Shown: positions 18,365 to 31,910 of the stretch, one piece after another
Position numbering within the stretch: position 1 is the first letter of the stretch
How the letters are laid out: each line of letters opens with the position of its first letter
Source of the DNA: Batillaria attramentaria
Taxonomy: Eukaryota > Mollusca > Gastropoda > Batillariidae
Reading direction: 5' to 3'
NCBI GenBank assembly: GCA_018292915.2
Contig: JACVVK020000086.1
Coordinates: forward strand, 1,667,501-1,731,500
Length of the DNA: 64,000 nt
Notes under the pieces: model-generated
Databases searched by the model: none
Seen by the model: the letters and a program-made list of their open reading frames with translations, nothing else
Told to the model about the DNA's origin: nothing
Made by a program: the position numbers and the translations under genes

Positions 18365-20260
18365 GAATAGCATTCATAAATAAATTTCATAATTAGGCCT
18401 AATGGCGCCAGCTGATCGCTAAGCTGAAAAAAAAAAAATCAACCCCAATTTCCGGACAGGCCACGAAAAACAAAATGTATGTATAAAACAGTCGAAGACA
18501 TTTAAGTACTTGAACCATTAAAACCCGTTAATGCATTTCCATCCGTAAGCTCCCACGTGGCTCATTTGCTCATTATTATTCACTTACTCACTTATAGCTC
18601 ATTTGCTCTATTCTTGAAGAATACTTTAAAGCTTTTCCCCCTTGGCCTTACGGGAATTTTACTACTGTAAACATGGGTGTGAGGAGGAATCCCAAGCACG
18701 AGACTGAAAGAGCAAACCAGAGATAAGCTCTAACAATGGGAGAGAAAACAACGCAGCATGTCGCAACAATGAGGTGCCTACATTTATCACGTGAGTCAGC
18801 CGTCTACTGGCCCGTGGACGCCCTTCCCGCAAGTAATGCTGCCCTCAAACAATTAACTCTTGTACCATCCGGGGGTCATGAGCGATACTCACTGCGTACC
18901 ACACTGTGCACAATGCCTATACACAACACGTGTTTTATTTTTCCTCAGAGCTGTAGGCAGCCAACCGTTAGAAAAGCGACAGTGTACAAAAACGGCTTGT
19001 TCTTTTTGGTTTTGGTTTTTTGTTGAGGCGGAGGAGGGGGGGTGGGGTGGGGTGGAGGTGGGGTGGAGGTGGGTGGTCCTTTTCAACATTCCACTGCCTG
19101 TTTGTGCAAAATATCACTTTTTATTTGCGTGATAGAAAATGACTTTTTTATTTTTATTTTATTTGCGTGTACATTTTACTATACATCAAATATAGTGGAA
19201 AAATAACAAATAAAACAAATATTAAAAAGCTAACACTTGCAATTACTTGCAGAGACTGCACTCCACCACTCTGAAGTATTTGTTTGCGGGCAGTAGTGGC
19301 GCGCGTACAGCACAGAATAGTACTTCCTCGACCTCACTGCATTAAAACAACAACAACAACAACAACAAAACATTCAAGCTGTCTTGAGCTGTACTGTACT
19401 AATCGTAAACGAGCATTATTTATTCGCATCCAGCATTGAGGATAGTAGGTATACGATAAAACACGAAATTAATTATCACAATGTTCATACTAGTACCTGT
19501 TGCAGCGGAAATAGGGGAATAGCTTTGCCTGGTCCATGAACATATACTGACGTTTCATGGCAGACATTTCACCTCCACCAGGTAGCTTGCAAACTAACCC
19601 ATGCAGCACACTGTAACACAGTCATGCACCACACCACACTGATTCACCGGCCGTGTTCACACGGTAACACAACCCTGCACAGCATTAATGGAAAACGCAA
19701 TGAGAACTTTAATTTAGCATCAGAAATATTAATGACCTGCTATGTTCAGCTGTGCTTGTTCGGATACACGACTGGTGTCTGGCTAGAAGGTCGGAGCACA
19801 ACGGCATAGCCAACAGTCAGATCACACAAGTAATGCTAAACCGCCGTGCACGAGGGAATATTCATGCGCTGGGACGGCATTCAGTAGTGTTCGGGTGAAC
19901 AGATGTAGTATGGTGCGTGCCTAAATGAGCATATACATATCATAGAGACACCAGTTAAATCTACAAATGAAAACCCTTCAAACGTGCGAATGCACACACG
20001 GGACCTTGCATGATTTCCTATTCACTGCAAGCAATGTAGTAAAACTTTAAAATACCAGGTAAAGTTGTCAAAGTGAATAGTTTCACTCTATCCGGCAATA
20101 TGTCATTAGTATTATTAGCTTATAAACAGAAAGTATAGAAAGAGGCCTCATAACTGTAGTGGAACGTAGTGAGTGCTGTAAAAAAAAGATGGAAACTTTC
20201 GATGTAACACACGCGTGTGTTTTGTATACATTAAATGCAATACAATTCGTCCACATTCAG
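18365..20260. other. Non-coding stretch
   Basis: AT-rich flanks and a G-rich run at 19024-19075. No coding frame could be supported. Confidence 0.4.
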
Positions 20261-20261
20261 A

Positions 20262-20425
20262 CGGAATCAGTGGCAGAGTGTTGTACTTTCAATACTCGGG
20301 TCGTGAGTTCGAATCCCAGGCGGGGCCAAATATTCGTACTGGCCTTTTTCTCGTTGCCCCGTCTTTAATATCACCTACACGTGGTGGAAAAGGACGTTAA
20401 ACTCTCAAACACCCACCCACATTCA
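20262..20425 (+). mobile_element. SINE copy (nearly full length)
   Basis: Carries gtgagttcgaatcccaggc (B-box region), ggggccaaatattcgtactg, ccccgtctttaatatcacct and gtggtggaaaaggacgttaa, with an ACCC tail. The A-box region (tcagtggcagagtg) is diverged. Confidence 0.82.
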
Positions 20426-21628
20426 GACGAAGCTTGGTCGGCTGTCGACTGCACGGTGACCCGAACGCAGCTGCTGCACCGGCATCAGTATCAGTTGTCG
20501 CTCCATGGCGCAGCGCCCAACACCTGTACACGCAATAACAAATGTAATAAAAGCAATGAATTGTGAATCGGATACCGTGAACAACAAACCTAGAATTCGA
20601 TGATGCTTGTTCTTTCATTATACAGATGCTTCTTTTGCTTCTTTGTTTTCATGTTACTGGCAGCCTTTCTACTACATAGCGGAATAGTTCTAGGGGATAG
20701 TGCTAACACTTTTATACGCACAGATCGTTCTCAGCTGTTTTCGTGGTACATGTATCATCATTACGCCAGTGTAGTGTAACAACAGTCGTAGAATTTGAAT
20801 GTTCGACCGCTCGCGCAAAGTGTAAACTGCAACACTGTATCGCTGTGAGAGCTTGTACTAAGCATCAATATAGAGTATTTCTAGCGTACAGACGCACTCA
20901 CAAACGAAACTGTTCACGAACATACACTGGCTCAGCAAAGATGGAATTAACCCGTTTTAGACTTGTTTGTGTAAATCTACATTTCTGATAACAACAACAG
21001 GTCATCATTTCGTACTTTTTCCCCATCGCCATAGAAAACTAACACAGGACGCCTACTGAACCCACAATACAATCCAGAACAAATGGTAGAAGCAGGAAAT
21101 GTCAAACTTTACCGGTGGACCACACTGTGGCAACACTGAGTTGCTGATTTCAAAGCCACCACAACACCAAACTGTTACTGTTCATTCTTTTGTTGAGCGT
21201 GTACTGACTTAGTTAACAACCTACTGCCCTGTTTTGGTGCGTCTACTTTGCCTCATTAGTGAAACGGCCTGAATTACAAGGTTGGTCTAGTAGGGACTGG
21301 GAAAAAAAGGGTTTTGGTTTCCCCGAAGGTCTCTAGCTGTGGAGAAAGGGAAAGAGAGGTCGTGGTACAAAATGCAAATTGTAGTGTTGTTCATCTCTAG
21401 TCATCACACGCACTACTAGATGGTAAGTATCAGTAGAGCTGCTTTTGAATCTCGCACCTAGCGACCTGTCCCTCTGTTTAATCACAGCATCTCCTGCCCG
21501 ATGATCACACCGTGTAAATGGGGGACCACCCGACCGCACACTTGACAAAGGGCGGTTTCTCACACAATGACCACACGCTGGCCCCACCAGACATTCAAAT
21601 TATACACTTACGTTGCTTGGGTACGGTC

Positions 21629-21630
<2 letters not shown>
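20426..21630. other. Non-coding stretch
   Basis: No gene supported. No repeat of note. Confidence 0.4.

Positions 21631-21631
<1 letters not shown>

Positions 21632-21695
<64 letters not shown>
21632..21695. repeat. Compound (GT)n-(GA)n microsatellite
   Basis: About 18 GT units that pass directly into about 14 GA units. Confidence 0.9.
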
Positions 21696-21699
<4 letters not shown>

Positions 21700-22611
21700 T
21701 TCACTTCCAATTCCCTAAGGCCTTCATCAGTCTATCAAACATCCACTGTTGTTCTGTCTCTGTCGAAGCTGAAGGAAGCCAGTACGGCGCGGCTGTTGGC
21801 TGGACTTGAACACCTTGATTTCACCATGGGGACAGGCTCGGTATCTTTTCACCTTTGAGTGCATGGGCTATATGTATAATTCATCACAAGTACCACTGAC
21901 CCCCGTCAAGACCCCCCCCCCCTCCCCGGCCCCGCCACACACACACAGACACGCACACACGCACCCTACCTACACATAGTTGGGGTGTAAATTGAATTAG
22001 TCACTAAGGGAAACACAGGGGTGCTGTACAGCCCAATACATGACGTAACACTGATGGCCTGTGGGACTAGGAAGGGACCTTGGGCAAGACGCGACCACTT
22101 AGCTAGAGATCGGGTAGACAAGTCGACCCAGGGTGGAGCAGGTAGTATAACATGGGGCTTGGTATTGTGTGGACACGTGGCATTCTCTAGTTATCGTTAT
22201 CCTGGTTGTCATTGTGTTACTGGCACTTGAACATTACGTCTCTACGGAGGGGGTCCTTCACACAGTCCATTATTTTCCGGCATTCCTTTAGCTCAGGAGC
22301 GTGCACGTAAGGTGGTTATTCAAGCCTCTGAAGAAATGAGTTACCTGTATCTAAATGTATTGTGTCTGTTGCTTAGGCCCAGCGTCTGGCAGCGAAGACG
22401 TCTTCTGTGTCTGCAAGGGAAACGTTTCTGAGGAATATGTTTTGCTGATTACAGTAGACACCTTTCCCACCATTCATGTAAATGCAGATGACAGACATAA
22501 ATAAATAACAAGCAACGACTGAGACCTTCAAGCAGAACCACAAGACCCACCTCTTCTCTCTGTTCCAGTTTTTTACTCTTTGTTTTCTCGTTCTTTTTTC
22601 CCCTACCCCAA

Positions 22612-22725
22612 AATCCCGGCAGGGGCCAAATATTTGTGCTGGCTTTTTCATCGTTGCCCCGTCTTTGATATCACCCTATGTGGTGGAAAAGGACGTTAAA
22701 CACCCAAACACACACCCACCCACCC
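22612..22725 (+). mobile_element. SINE copy, 5'-truncated
   Basis: Starts at the B box (aaatcccggcaggggcc), then ccccgtctttgatatcaccc, gtggtggaaaaggacgttaa and an ACCC tail. Confidence 0.8.
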
Positions 22726-25080
22726 TCCCCTACCCCAAAGGCGACGTGAGCATGCAACAGGCATGAAATTTTTTTTTTTTGCGCCCTAGAAATGACCAGT
22801 CACCGTCGTAATCAAGCACAGAACCAAACAACCCAAACATTTAGCCTTTTGCCCGTTGTATGGGGCTGTAAAACGCCAAGTAAAAGATATACGGTTCATG
22901 CGTAAGAACTGGGGTGAATTTTGTCGCTATAGCATTGTTGGCTGAAACACTTAGCACCGCAGGTCGCCGTCTAGTGGGGTCATCTTGAAAACAAAGGGGT
23001 CGGTGTGTGTAGAAGATATGATAATATATTTCCCCAAGCAGTCTCCACATACACCACAGGACGGCACGCGGGTTACCTGAGGCATGAGCCTTTTGGTGTG
23101 GCTTAACGGGTCATCCTCGCTTCATTTTGTCATACTGCAGGGTTACGGCCCTGGCGGACTTTTCGTTTTATATATAAATTGCTTGTCGTAAGGTTGAGTT
23201 ACGCAGCTAAGGCAGACACCTACTTTTTCATACTTTGTTTTATGTAGTATTCGTAATTTGATGGGTGTTTGTCTCCAGTTTATTACATGTTGTTTTTTGC
23301 AAAGGTAAACTTATGGTTAACAGATCCACAGCCCAGTTCATCAATGCTTGCTTTAGGAAACCACAGCATGGTTTGCAGTGGACCGAAACAACAACAGCGA
23401 CAAAAACAACAACAATCAAACAAAACAAACATAACCCACCCACCCACCCCCAAAAAACAACCCCCCCAAAAAAAAACCAAACAAATAAAAACACTAGCTC
23501 TCCCCAAACTAACAAACAAGCAAACAAAAACAAACAAATAAAACCCTGGTAAACAAAAAAAACCACCACCAAACCAACAACAGCAAAAACAACAACAAAC
23601 AGCAACCGTTTTTTTGTTTTGTTGATTATTGTCGTTGGACGATGAGGAAAGACAGGCGTGGATGATGGTGGGGGTGGGGATGGAGGCTGGGGGCTGGGGG
23701 GTGGGATAAATGTGGGACCGCCACACGTGAGGGTATTCCTGGTACAGCACGTACACACTATAGCGAAGTGGATCCAGTGAGCGCATGTCTGTGTGTCTGT
23801 GTCGTCACGGGTCAAGAGTGCTGGCAGATAGCCCCCCTTGACAAATTGGGTAAAAAGCCACCGCCTTGACTCTTCACACTCACCGGCCGTGTGTGGAATA
23901 AATACACCTACAGCACCAGCAGACGGGCCATCATAACGACCATTATCATAAGGTCATTTGTTATGGGTTAAGGCCAGAAAGAAAAATCTGAGACACTTGA
24001 CATTCACTGACGAGACGTTTACTGTACATGTACTTGTAGCCAATGTCTGGGGCGAAAGTACTGTCTTTGGCTGCAGTCTAGGACATGGCTTAACACGCAC
24101 GTGTTTGGTGTGTACCTTCACAGTAGGAGAGTTAAACTAGTGCAAACATTACAAGCACATAACACGGGCTGCAACGCGGCTGGGTGTGCCTTTGTAATGT
24201 TTATTACATTTGATTTACTTCCTTGGTATGAAGAGCTGAAAACGAGTGCATGACCTACCTTCTTACTTTGTGCTGTGTGTTATATGCTTGATGCTTGTGT
24301 TTTCTCTGAAGCGTAAACAAAAGCTTGCATGTTTTCCTTCTTTATCGTCATATCTATATTTGCATAAATTTATTTTGCTGAGAGAAAGTTACACCTGACT
24401 AGATTAAAACTCTGCCGAGTAAGTCTAGACGCCCAGTGCGCGTCAATGATCTACAACCCACTACCTCGCCATCTATCATCCACCGAAGCTAATTTGATTG
24501 CCGAACTGTACCACGATCAGCTCACATCCATCACTCATCCTTACCCACGCACAACATCAGCCCAGCAGTACCACCATCTACACTGCCAACGAACCACAAA
24601 GCATTCTCGGCACTCTTCAAATATCTATACAGGAATATGATAATTCCTCTCTCAGTCATTACGTATACTGATGTACACAGCTCTACCACATTCGCACGTT
24701 TCATACCGGCGTCAGAAATGAGTAAGCCTGCTCACTGTCCGGAGTGTTCCTAACCTGCGCTGTACGCCAAAAAAGCACGTAATTCTCCGCGATGGATACT
24801 AGACTCAGTGTACACAATCGTACAACCAAGTTGCAAAGCGTGATCAGAAAGTCAGAGTCGTCACTGTTTGTGCACATAATGTATTAGTATAGGTAAAACT
24901 GTCGTTATCATGTGTTCGGTTATGCAGCACGCGCGAGTCCTCTCCGCAGCACACGTGAACTGCTGACCATCTAGCTAACTCACACACAAGGTTTACAGCT
25001 GGAATAGTTTACACGGAGTAGACGTTAGAATGAAAGACGCAGGAACAGACAACACAAACAGGTCGTGGTCCTTACCTTTT
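22726..25080. other. Non-coding stretch
   Basis: Contains an A/C-rich stretch at 23390-23600 built of AACA words and a G-rich stretch at 23665-23705. No coding frame is supported. Confidence 0.4.
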
Positions 25081-25264
25081 CCAGTTTTTCAACCAACACG
25101 GTAGGTCTCGTCGTTTGGGCACGTCACCCGGTCAACCATTCCGCCTTTCTGCTTCAGACACGGGCCTGCAGGATGTGGAGAGGTGTGGCAGCTGTCGTCA
25201 GCTACTTCCTGAAATCAGCGAGCAGTCCTTCATGATCTCAATCACTACTTTCATTATTAAACAG

Positions 25265-25378
25265 TAGTTTCCCACTTCCTGATGCCAAGACATCTGCAAC
25301 TTGCGGGCAATGAGATTTTAGCGGTCTTCCCTGATGAGGAATTTACCAAAACATTGCAAGTCCTGCCGCAAGAATATC
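25265..25378 (+). CDS. Candidate internal exon of an unidentified gene
   Basis: A 114-nt exon, phase 1 at both ends, between the acceptor ttcattattaaacag and the strong donor TATC|GTAAGT. It reads VSHFLMPRHLQLAGNEILAV then FPDEEFTKTLQVLPQEY, with balanced, globular composition. Joined to the next candidate exon (25606-25754) the frame stays open to a stop. The family is not recognised. Confidence 0.42.
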
Positions 25379-25605
25379 GTAAGTACATATACCACTAACA
25401 ATTACCGTAACAACTCACGCTCAAAGTGTTCTGTTGCAATGACAAGGCCTGGTTGCTAAATGTCGAAAATCTCAAGGAAAGAAAGCGGAGTCACTCACCA
25501 ACAAGCCTTGAAGAATATGATCCTGGGCGACTTGACTCTTGCCGTCTAATCCAGCACAGTCTCTTCTCTTACCACTCCGACGTCTTGCTCGTCTCATGTT
25601 GCAAG

Positions 25606-25754
25606 TTCGCAATACTGAATACACGAAGAAGGCATCATTTAGGTGTTCTCAACTTTCAGCTCTGTGTAATGCAGCACTCGTCTCAAATAGCCAAGTAGCC
25701 CGCATAACACTGCAAAACCTAAAATGTCAAGAGGCTGAATTTCAGAGGCCTTGA
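25606..25754 (+). CDS. Candidate terminal exon following 25265-25378
   Basis: The acceptor gtctcatgttgcaag follows a pyrimidine-rich stretch. Phase 1 matches the preceding exon. It encodes a hydrophilic stretch beginning RNTEYTKKASFRCSQL and ending CQEAEFQRP, stop TGA at 25752-25754, with three cysteines. No AATAAA is seen in the next few hundred bases, which weakens the case for a true last exon. Confidence 0.32.
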
Positions 25755-26385
25755 TCCTGTCATGTGCATTGGAAACATTGACAACTACTGACAGAACTTT
25801 CCTGTGCGTCGTTCACTGACTGTCCATCTCGACAGTTTTGAATGGGAGGCTGGATGGTAGAAATGTGATTGTTCGGAGTCCAGCAGTAAAAGACGGCTCG
25901 ATTGTGTTACGAAGACGGTAGCAGACTTTCACTGTGAAGACAGTCTTCACGACACTCAGGTGCGGTGAAGATGACAGTAGCAGGCGATGCTAGTTGCTGG
26001 AGATACAGCCAGTGTCAACAGAGTCACGTTTACCACCACAAACCCATTCATCCCCTCTCGCTCCATCTCTCCTGCGGTTCACAGCTTACAGCTATTGCAG
26101 CAAGCATGACTTCACGTTCAAGTTGTGGAGACATGTTTTGTGCATTTAAAACCCAACCACTGTCCTTTCCGCGGAATTATTTCTGGTACACACCATTCTC
26201 GATAAGCAGAAAGTCATGCACGTAGTGTCCAGTCTCCAGAGTGAAGCGTTGTGTGGCAAGGTGCAGTCCAAGTGACAGGTGTGTCGCTGCAGCGAGAGAT
26301 TGACCGTGTCGACGCTTCGGCAGTGAGAGCGGCACTGGACACCCCTGTCGTGTGACTTGCCTTAACAACTCACGGTCCTCTTCTT

Positions 26386-26556
26386 CCTCTCTCTCTCTCT
26401 CTCTCTGCTCTCCCTCCACTCACGGGAGGGTCGGGGGGAGGGGTCAGAGGCGACGACTGGAAAGGGGAGGGGCAAGGTATGGGAAAAATGAGGTGGGGTA
26501 TGTGTGTCACACAATCCGTTTGTATCATCTGCCTTGTCTCTCTGGACGAAATAAAG

Positions 26557-26610
<54 letters not shown>
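26386..26610. repeat. (CT)n and (CT)n-(CA)n microsatellites
   Basis: (CT)n at about 26386-26406. A compound (CT)n(CA)n at about 26556-26610. Confidence 0.85.
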
Positions 26611-26611
<1 letters not shown>

Positions 26612-26709
26612 ATACGGGAGGAGAAAAAGTCAGACACTACGTACCAATTGAATTAATTCCATTGTCATTGATTACAAGTGTGATCTCAGCTCCTTGAGGA
26701 AACAAACGT

Positions 26710-26713
<4 letters not shown>

Positions 26714-26769
<56 letters not shown>

Positions 26770-26776
26770 GCGCGCG
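26714..26776. repeat. Compound (CA)n-(CG)n microsatellite
   Basis: About 20 CA units followed by 11 CG units, a strong Z-DNA-type sequence, with the palindromic cgatcgatcgaacgaacg nearby. Confidence 0.9.
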
Positions 26777-28140
26777 TTTCAATTCCCTGTTCCCTTGCTT
26801 GGGCGATGTTCGATCGATCGAACGAACGGGGTCGCGCCACAATAAAACAAGGAACACCAAAAGCTGTGAATGTTTGTCTAAAAAAGTGAACTTTGAAAAC
26901 AAACGTCATGAAAGCGTTTCTCAACGTAGTGTACTCGAATAGTGTCACACACAATAAAATGTGTAATCTCCGTGTCTACAGGCTGGGGGTGTCGGATGGC
27001 CGGCGCCAAACTTTAATGGCTGAGGCTCCGCGGACGGAGGGTACGGGAGGTAAAGGATACTCCACACTGTGGCGACAGAGCCAGGGAAATGGGAGAAATA
27101 TAAACTTTAACTCGATGCCTGCTCGTCTCTGGAGGGGAGAGGGGTGACCCCGAATAGATCTCGTCAACAGCCTGAGCGCATGGAGTGGACGCCTGACATT
27201 GATAAGTGTCCTTGCAGAAAGGGTAGGGAGGGGGTTGGGGGACAGAGGGGGAGAGGGTGTGGTGAAGACCGGGGTGGAGAAGGCAACAGAAATCAAGTGG
27301 TATATGTTATAGTAGGGATGGGGGGGGGGGTAGGGTGTCACAATTATGTATATGTTCTGTTTAAGGGGAAGGAGCGGACAAAATACGGTGAGAGGCTGTA
27401 TATTGTAAAAAGGCTTAGCCTGGGAATGGGGTGGGTTAGGGGTGAGGATGCGGGGGAGGGGGGGGGGGGGTGTGTTTCACTGAGAGGTTAGAGGGTGGAG
27501 GATCGCTTACAATGTGGATGGCGACTGTCACACCGGAGAGCTGTCTCTTTCGTTTGTGACACTGGTTTACGAGCTGAAGAATGGGCTTACAAACCAAGTC
27601 TGAGTGAAAGGTTGCCCCTGCGGCCCGCCTCTGTCTTTCCCAGCTACTTCTGTCCCAAAGTGTTAGTTTGTGTTTCAGTTTGCCAAATACGTGTGAACTC
27701 ACAGTTTCATGTTAAACAACCTACGTGCAAAGCTGTTTTCAACCGTGCACGGAACAAAAGTTGAGGAAGAGCGTGAGGCAGATGGCCAGGCAATTCAACG
27801 GTCCTTGTATAGTGCTCACCTCATATGGTGCACCCCAAACCTCCTAGCATTCGTCGCCACTGCATTAAAAAAAAATCTTGTCTGACAACAGATGAACACA
27901 AAAGAGAAAATAGTACAATTCGAGGCGATCCATTGCCATAGAAAAAGCAAGTTTCTACTTATGAAATAAATTATCCTCCACATTCAGACGCACTGGCATA
28001 CGTGTTGGCAGTGTACGCCATCAGGTGTGAAGCTTAGAATGTTTAATACTGTGTCATTTCTTAGAGTCTTGGACAGGCCACTTTTAAGTTCCGTCTTATT
28101 AATGTCTGGCAGTGGATTCTAGACATGCTTGTGGGCGTCA
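26777..28140. other. Non-coding, G-rich stretch
   Basis: Several G-rich runs (27225-27345 and 27440-27472) with quadruplex potential. No coding frame is supported. Confidence 0.4.
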
Positions 28141-28373
28141 TTAACTCTCTCCCTATGCTGAGAGTTTTTTCCCAGCAGCTTACTAACAGAGGGATGCTTC
28201 CCCTTGACTGGTAAACACCCGTTTGCTAGGGCTGTATTTAGTTCTTTACTTACTTTATGATGTCATGACTGAGAATAAAAATAGAAATTTGGCGATCTCA
28301 TAAATCGGACCTCTGGGCCAAACTATGTGAACGTGAGGGTCCCAAATGTGGACCTTAGCATGAATAGTGTTAA
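28141..28373. mobile_element. Possible piggyBac-type MITE
   Basis: A 233-bp segment with TTAA at both outer ends and imperfect inverted ends (ttaactctctccctatgct and, reversed, ttaacactattcatgct). TTAA target sites are characteristic of piggyBac elements. No ORF. The short ends make this tentative. Confidence 0.4.
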
Positions 28374-28839
28374 TTTATGGGAGTAATTACTGGTTTAACT
28401 CTACTGGTCTTACATGAATACTGATATACAGCATCGTGCAAATTCATGGCATGAACTGAGAATTTAAGCTCCGGTAACAATCACATTTCAAATGTATTGC
28501 CAAATATATTCGTATTTGTAAATGAATTTATGGCTTAAATCAAGAAATGAATACTCTCGTTTTGAAATGAGTTGTAACCTTTCAGAATATCACAGCTGGG
28601 GCCATGAGCCAAGTGTTGTGTCTCACTCAAAGCACTCAGGCGGAAAAACACTAGTTCACTCCGCCTGTAAACAGGCCGCAAAAAAAAGTTGTTTTGTCAA
28701 GTGTCAAGTGTCATCAAAGGGCCTGGCAAAGGTGGGATGTGTGTGGGAGATACGAAGGTAAAGGGAAAGAAAGAAAGAAAGAAAAGAGAATTACAAGCTT
28801 GACGTGTCCTCAGGAATGGTGGTAACCCACATAATTATA

Positions 28840-28892
28840 TCCGGGGGGGGGGGGGGAGGGGGGGAGGGGGGGGGAGGGGGGGGGAGGGGGGA
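28840..28892. repeat. Poly-G tract
   Basis: Four long G runs separated by single A residues, able to form G-quadruplexes. Confidence 0.85.
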
Positions 28893-29800
28893 TCGGGGTG
28901 ACGGAAGAAAGTGATGCCTGACTGACGTGTGTCTTTGGCTCGCATGGCACGCCCGGCACGCGTACTGCCTCACTACATCTGTCATCTTGGACACCTTTAA
29001 TCCGCCTCATTAACTGATTCTCTCTCTCTCTCTCTTAAACACGCACGCATGCACGCACGCACGCACACACACACACACGAGCACTCGCCACGAACTCCGA
29101 CTTTCTCTTGTTTTTGAACTTTCGATGTATTGTTGTGTCAGGAAGTGATTTCTTCTTCTGTTCACAATACTGTGAAAAGCTCATTAGGTTGGGCGATATT
29201 CCAAGATTAAAAAAAAAAAACCCCAACAACTGGGGTTTGATTGATGGAATGTAAAAGACACAGAGGCAGGGGTGTCTAAGCCTGATCAGTTATACAAATA
29301 AAACTTTGTGTAACCACCATCATCGTCATACACGGAATTACGATTTATGAAATGACATATGTATCAAACAAAAAATGGTCAGTCGTTGCAAAAACAGACC
29401 GGAACTATATAGAAAACAACAAGTACAGTATGATAAAATCACACAGCTGATGTACGTTGTAGAAACAGGCCATGTAAAAGCCATGGGTTTGAAAGGGAAA
29501 TATTAATGGTGGGGATGAAATGTGACAGAAATGGCTGATGAAAATGTTGCAACGTTGTTTTGCTGGTAGCTTCATTAGGTCAATAATCATGTGGAATAAA
29601 TATATGGGTACTTCTTAAAGAGAAGACAGCATGTCTAACTGCTTTCCTTATAGGGACAAAACTTGACTCCCGTCATTATTATCTCATTCATGTTGCCAAA
29701 GTGGTGGAAACAGTTTTCGCCTGACACTGCTCGCCGTACATGCAGAAACCTTAACCGCTACAAATCTTCTTTGGTTATCCCCCACTCCCCCCCCCCCGGT

Positions 29801-29804
29801 GCGC

Positions 29805-29871
<67 letters not shown>
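29801..29871. repeat. Compound (GC)n-(GT)n-(GA)n microsatellite
   Basis: Three adjoining dinucleotide blocks, each changing only the second base. Confidence 0.9.
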
Positions 29872-29875
<4 letters not shown>

Positions 29876-30507
29876 CGGTCTTCCCGAATATGCATCCACG
29901 CTTCTTTGTCAAAACGAGCCTGATGCCTTTGTAGTTTGTGGCTGTCTGTTGATTGTGGCTAAAAGTACGTACCTCGCCAACTGATCAAATTCATAGACAT
30001 TGAGACAGAATATTGTCAGTGGTCAGCTGTAAGCATGTCGGTGCTGTTGATTGTGGCATACGTGATCACACTTTTTGGCGTCAACGAGATGTGCACGTAT
30101 CTGTGTAGGTTGCGACAAATTGTAGGTCTTATGGTGCTGTCTGAAGTGTTACCGTACTGTAACCGTAATATAAAATGTTATATCAACTGATCCATGCGTC
30201 ACGTGGGCAGGAAATAAGCGCACCCTGAAGTCATGCTAGCGATACTCCACTCGGCGACAGACTGCCTAATTAACTGGTAACACTCGATACCTGCCGCCCA
30301 CCCTCTCTCTCTCTCTCTCTCTCTCACACCTGCCCTGTGCACGTGGCCCGGCCTGCCCACACTACACTCAGGTGGACAAATGACTGCACACGCCCTTACA
30401 GTGACTTACACTGGTATGCTGAATGTGGTGCTCACATCTTGAGCAGTCGCCGTCACTGGCTGAAACTTTTTAGTATTATGACTGTTGTCTAGGCCGGACT
30501 GATGAGA

Positions 30508-30568
<61 letters not shown>

Positions 30569-31820
30569 CTCTCTCACCCCTACAGCCCATCCACACTGAC
30601 TGGTGTGCAGGTGAACGGGGAACATTGCGAGTCGTCTTTATGCAGTTTCTGATGGCGTTTACGTTACTGGCGAAATGAGAAGTCCTAGCAGATGAACACG
30701 ATCGTGAATGAGGTGTTAAGATCGACCCTCAAGAATCTTAGTAGCCTAGAAGCATAGTAACATAGTGTGCAGCATGTTGTACATGAAATTCCAGACAATG
30801 AAACTGTCTGGGATGGTATCATCCCCTGAGTCGAAAATCTAGCATTTGTCCTCTGCATCAGGAGCACAAAAACCTACGAGAGACTGGTGCGATGAGACAG
30901 TTGGGTTTTGCTCGACCAGCCCTCGAGAAAAACGCGCTGAGCTAGGATGATCTTTCACTGCGTTTTCTTTCTATGCGCACGTGCAGACGATACGAGTGTG
31001 TAGTGAACTGACCTTAATTTTTAAGTCATTGTGTAGGAAGCATGTTCATGTTGCTCGCTTATACTGCATGGCTGGCGTGCCCATTTCATTCGTGTATCAT
31101 TGGCTTAGCACGCTTTTTTCACTCTGCAGTCTTACAGCCGTGCCGTGCCAATCACTGACGGACGAGGCGGCTGGTGTCGTCTGCTGATCAAGAAACTGTG
31201 ACAATATGATGGTCAGGGGTGTCGTGGACGTTGTGACCTGGTGTTGTGACCACCTTGTCAGCCTCACTTTACTTCTCTAGCTGTTCCTCACGTAATACAG
31301 TTTATTGAGAGATCAGAAAGGATGCTGCCCGCGTGCCGTGACCCGCGGTTCAAATGGCTGACTATCGGTCACCTCAAGTCCGATCTGACGGGCGATCTGT
31401 TAACTGTACGGCGGTCTGCTTTGATTCACTTAGTCCTATCTTCCCGGACATGGGCACATCCTCTGCCGTCCATTGGCAGGCCCTGATGTGACACTACATG
31501 TTCTGCCCACTGCAGTACAGAAGACACTGCATTTGCCAACACCACACTGGCACAGATTAGTCTTGGTTTAAACAGATTTATTTTGTTGCACTGGAGAAAG
31601 TACAGAAAAAAAAACCAAACAGTTTGAGCATAAACAAGACGCACTTATGACCTGCTCAATAAAAATTCAATTAAAGATAGAAATTCAATTAACGATAACA
31701 ATTCAATTAAAGATTAGACAGTTAGACAGATTAGTCTTCATTACGGAGCACACAATATTACACCCAAGGACAAGATAATGAATTTCTACTTTCACAGGAA
31801 ACAAAACGGATGTATTTTAG
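29872..31820. other. Non-coding stretch with (CT)n and (CA)n tracts
   Basis: (CT)n at 30303-30326 and (CA)n(CT)n at 30510-30576. No gene supported. Confidence 0.45.
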
Positions 31821-31835
31821 TGCGTGCGTGCGTGC

Positions 31836-31907
<72 letters not shown>
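31821..31907. repeat. Compound (GTGC)n-(GT)n-(GA)n microsatellite
   Basis: Same block order as at 29.8 kb: GC-containing unit, then GT, then GA. Confidence 0.9.

Positions 31908-31910
<3 letters not shown>

Noticed and set aside
22500..22565. LINE-like peptide ATTETFKQNHKTHLFSLFQ
   Set aside because: It resembles the C-terminal end of some retrotransposon polymerases, but about 20 residues without any flanking support is too little.
25089..25165. Short minus-strand exon (CLKQKGGMVDRVTCPNDETY) with acceptor cacatcctgcag and stop TGA
   Set aside because: Cysteine spacing is suggestive, but it lies 100 bp from a better plus-strand exon, has no polyadenylation signal, and no partner exon was found.
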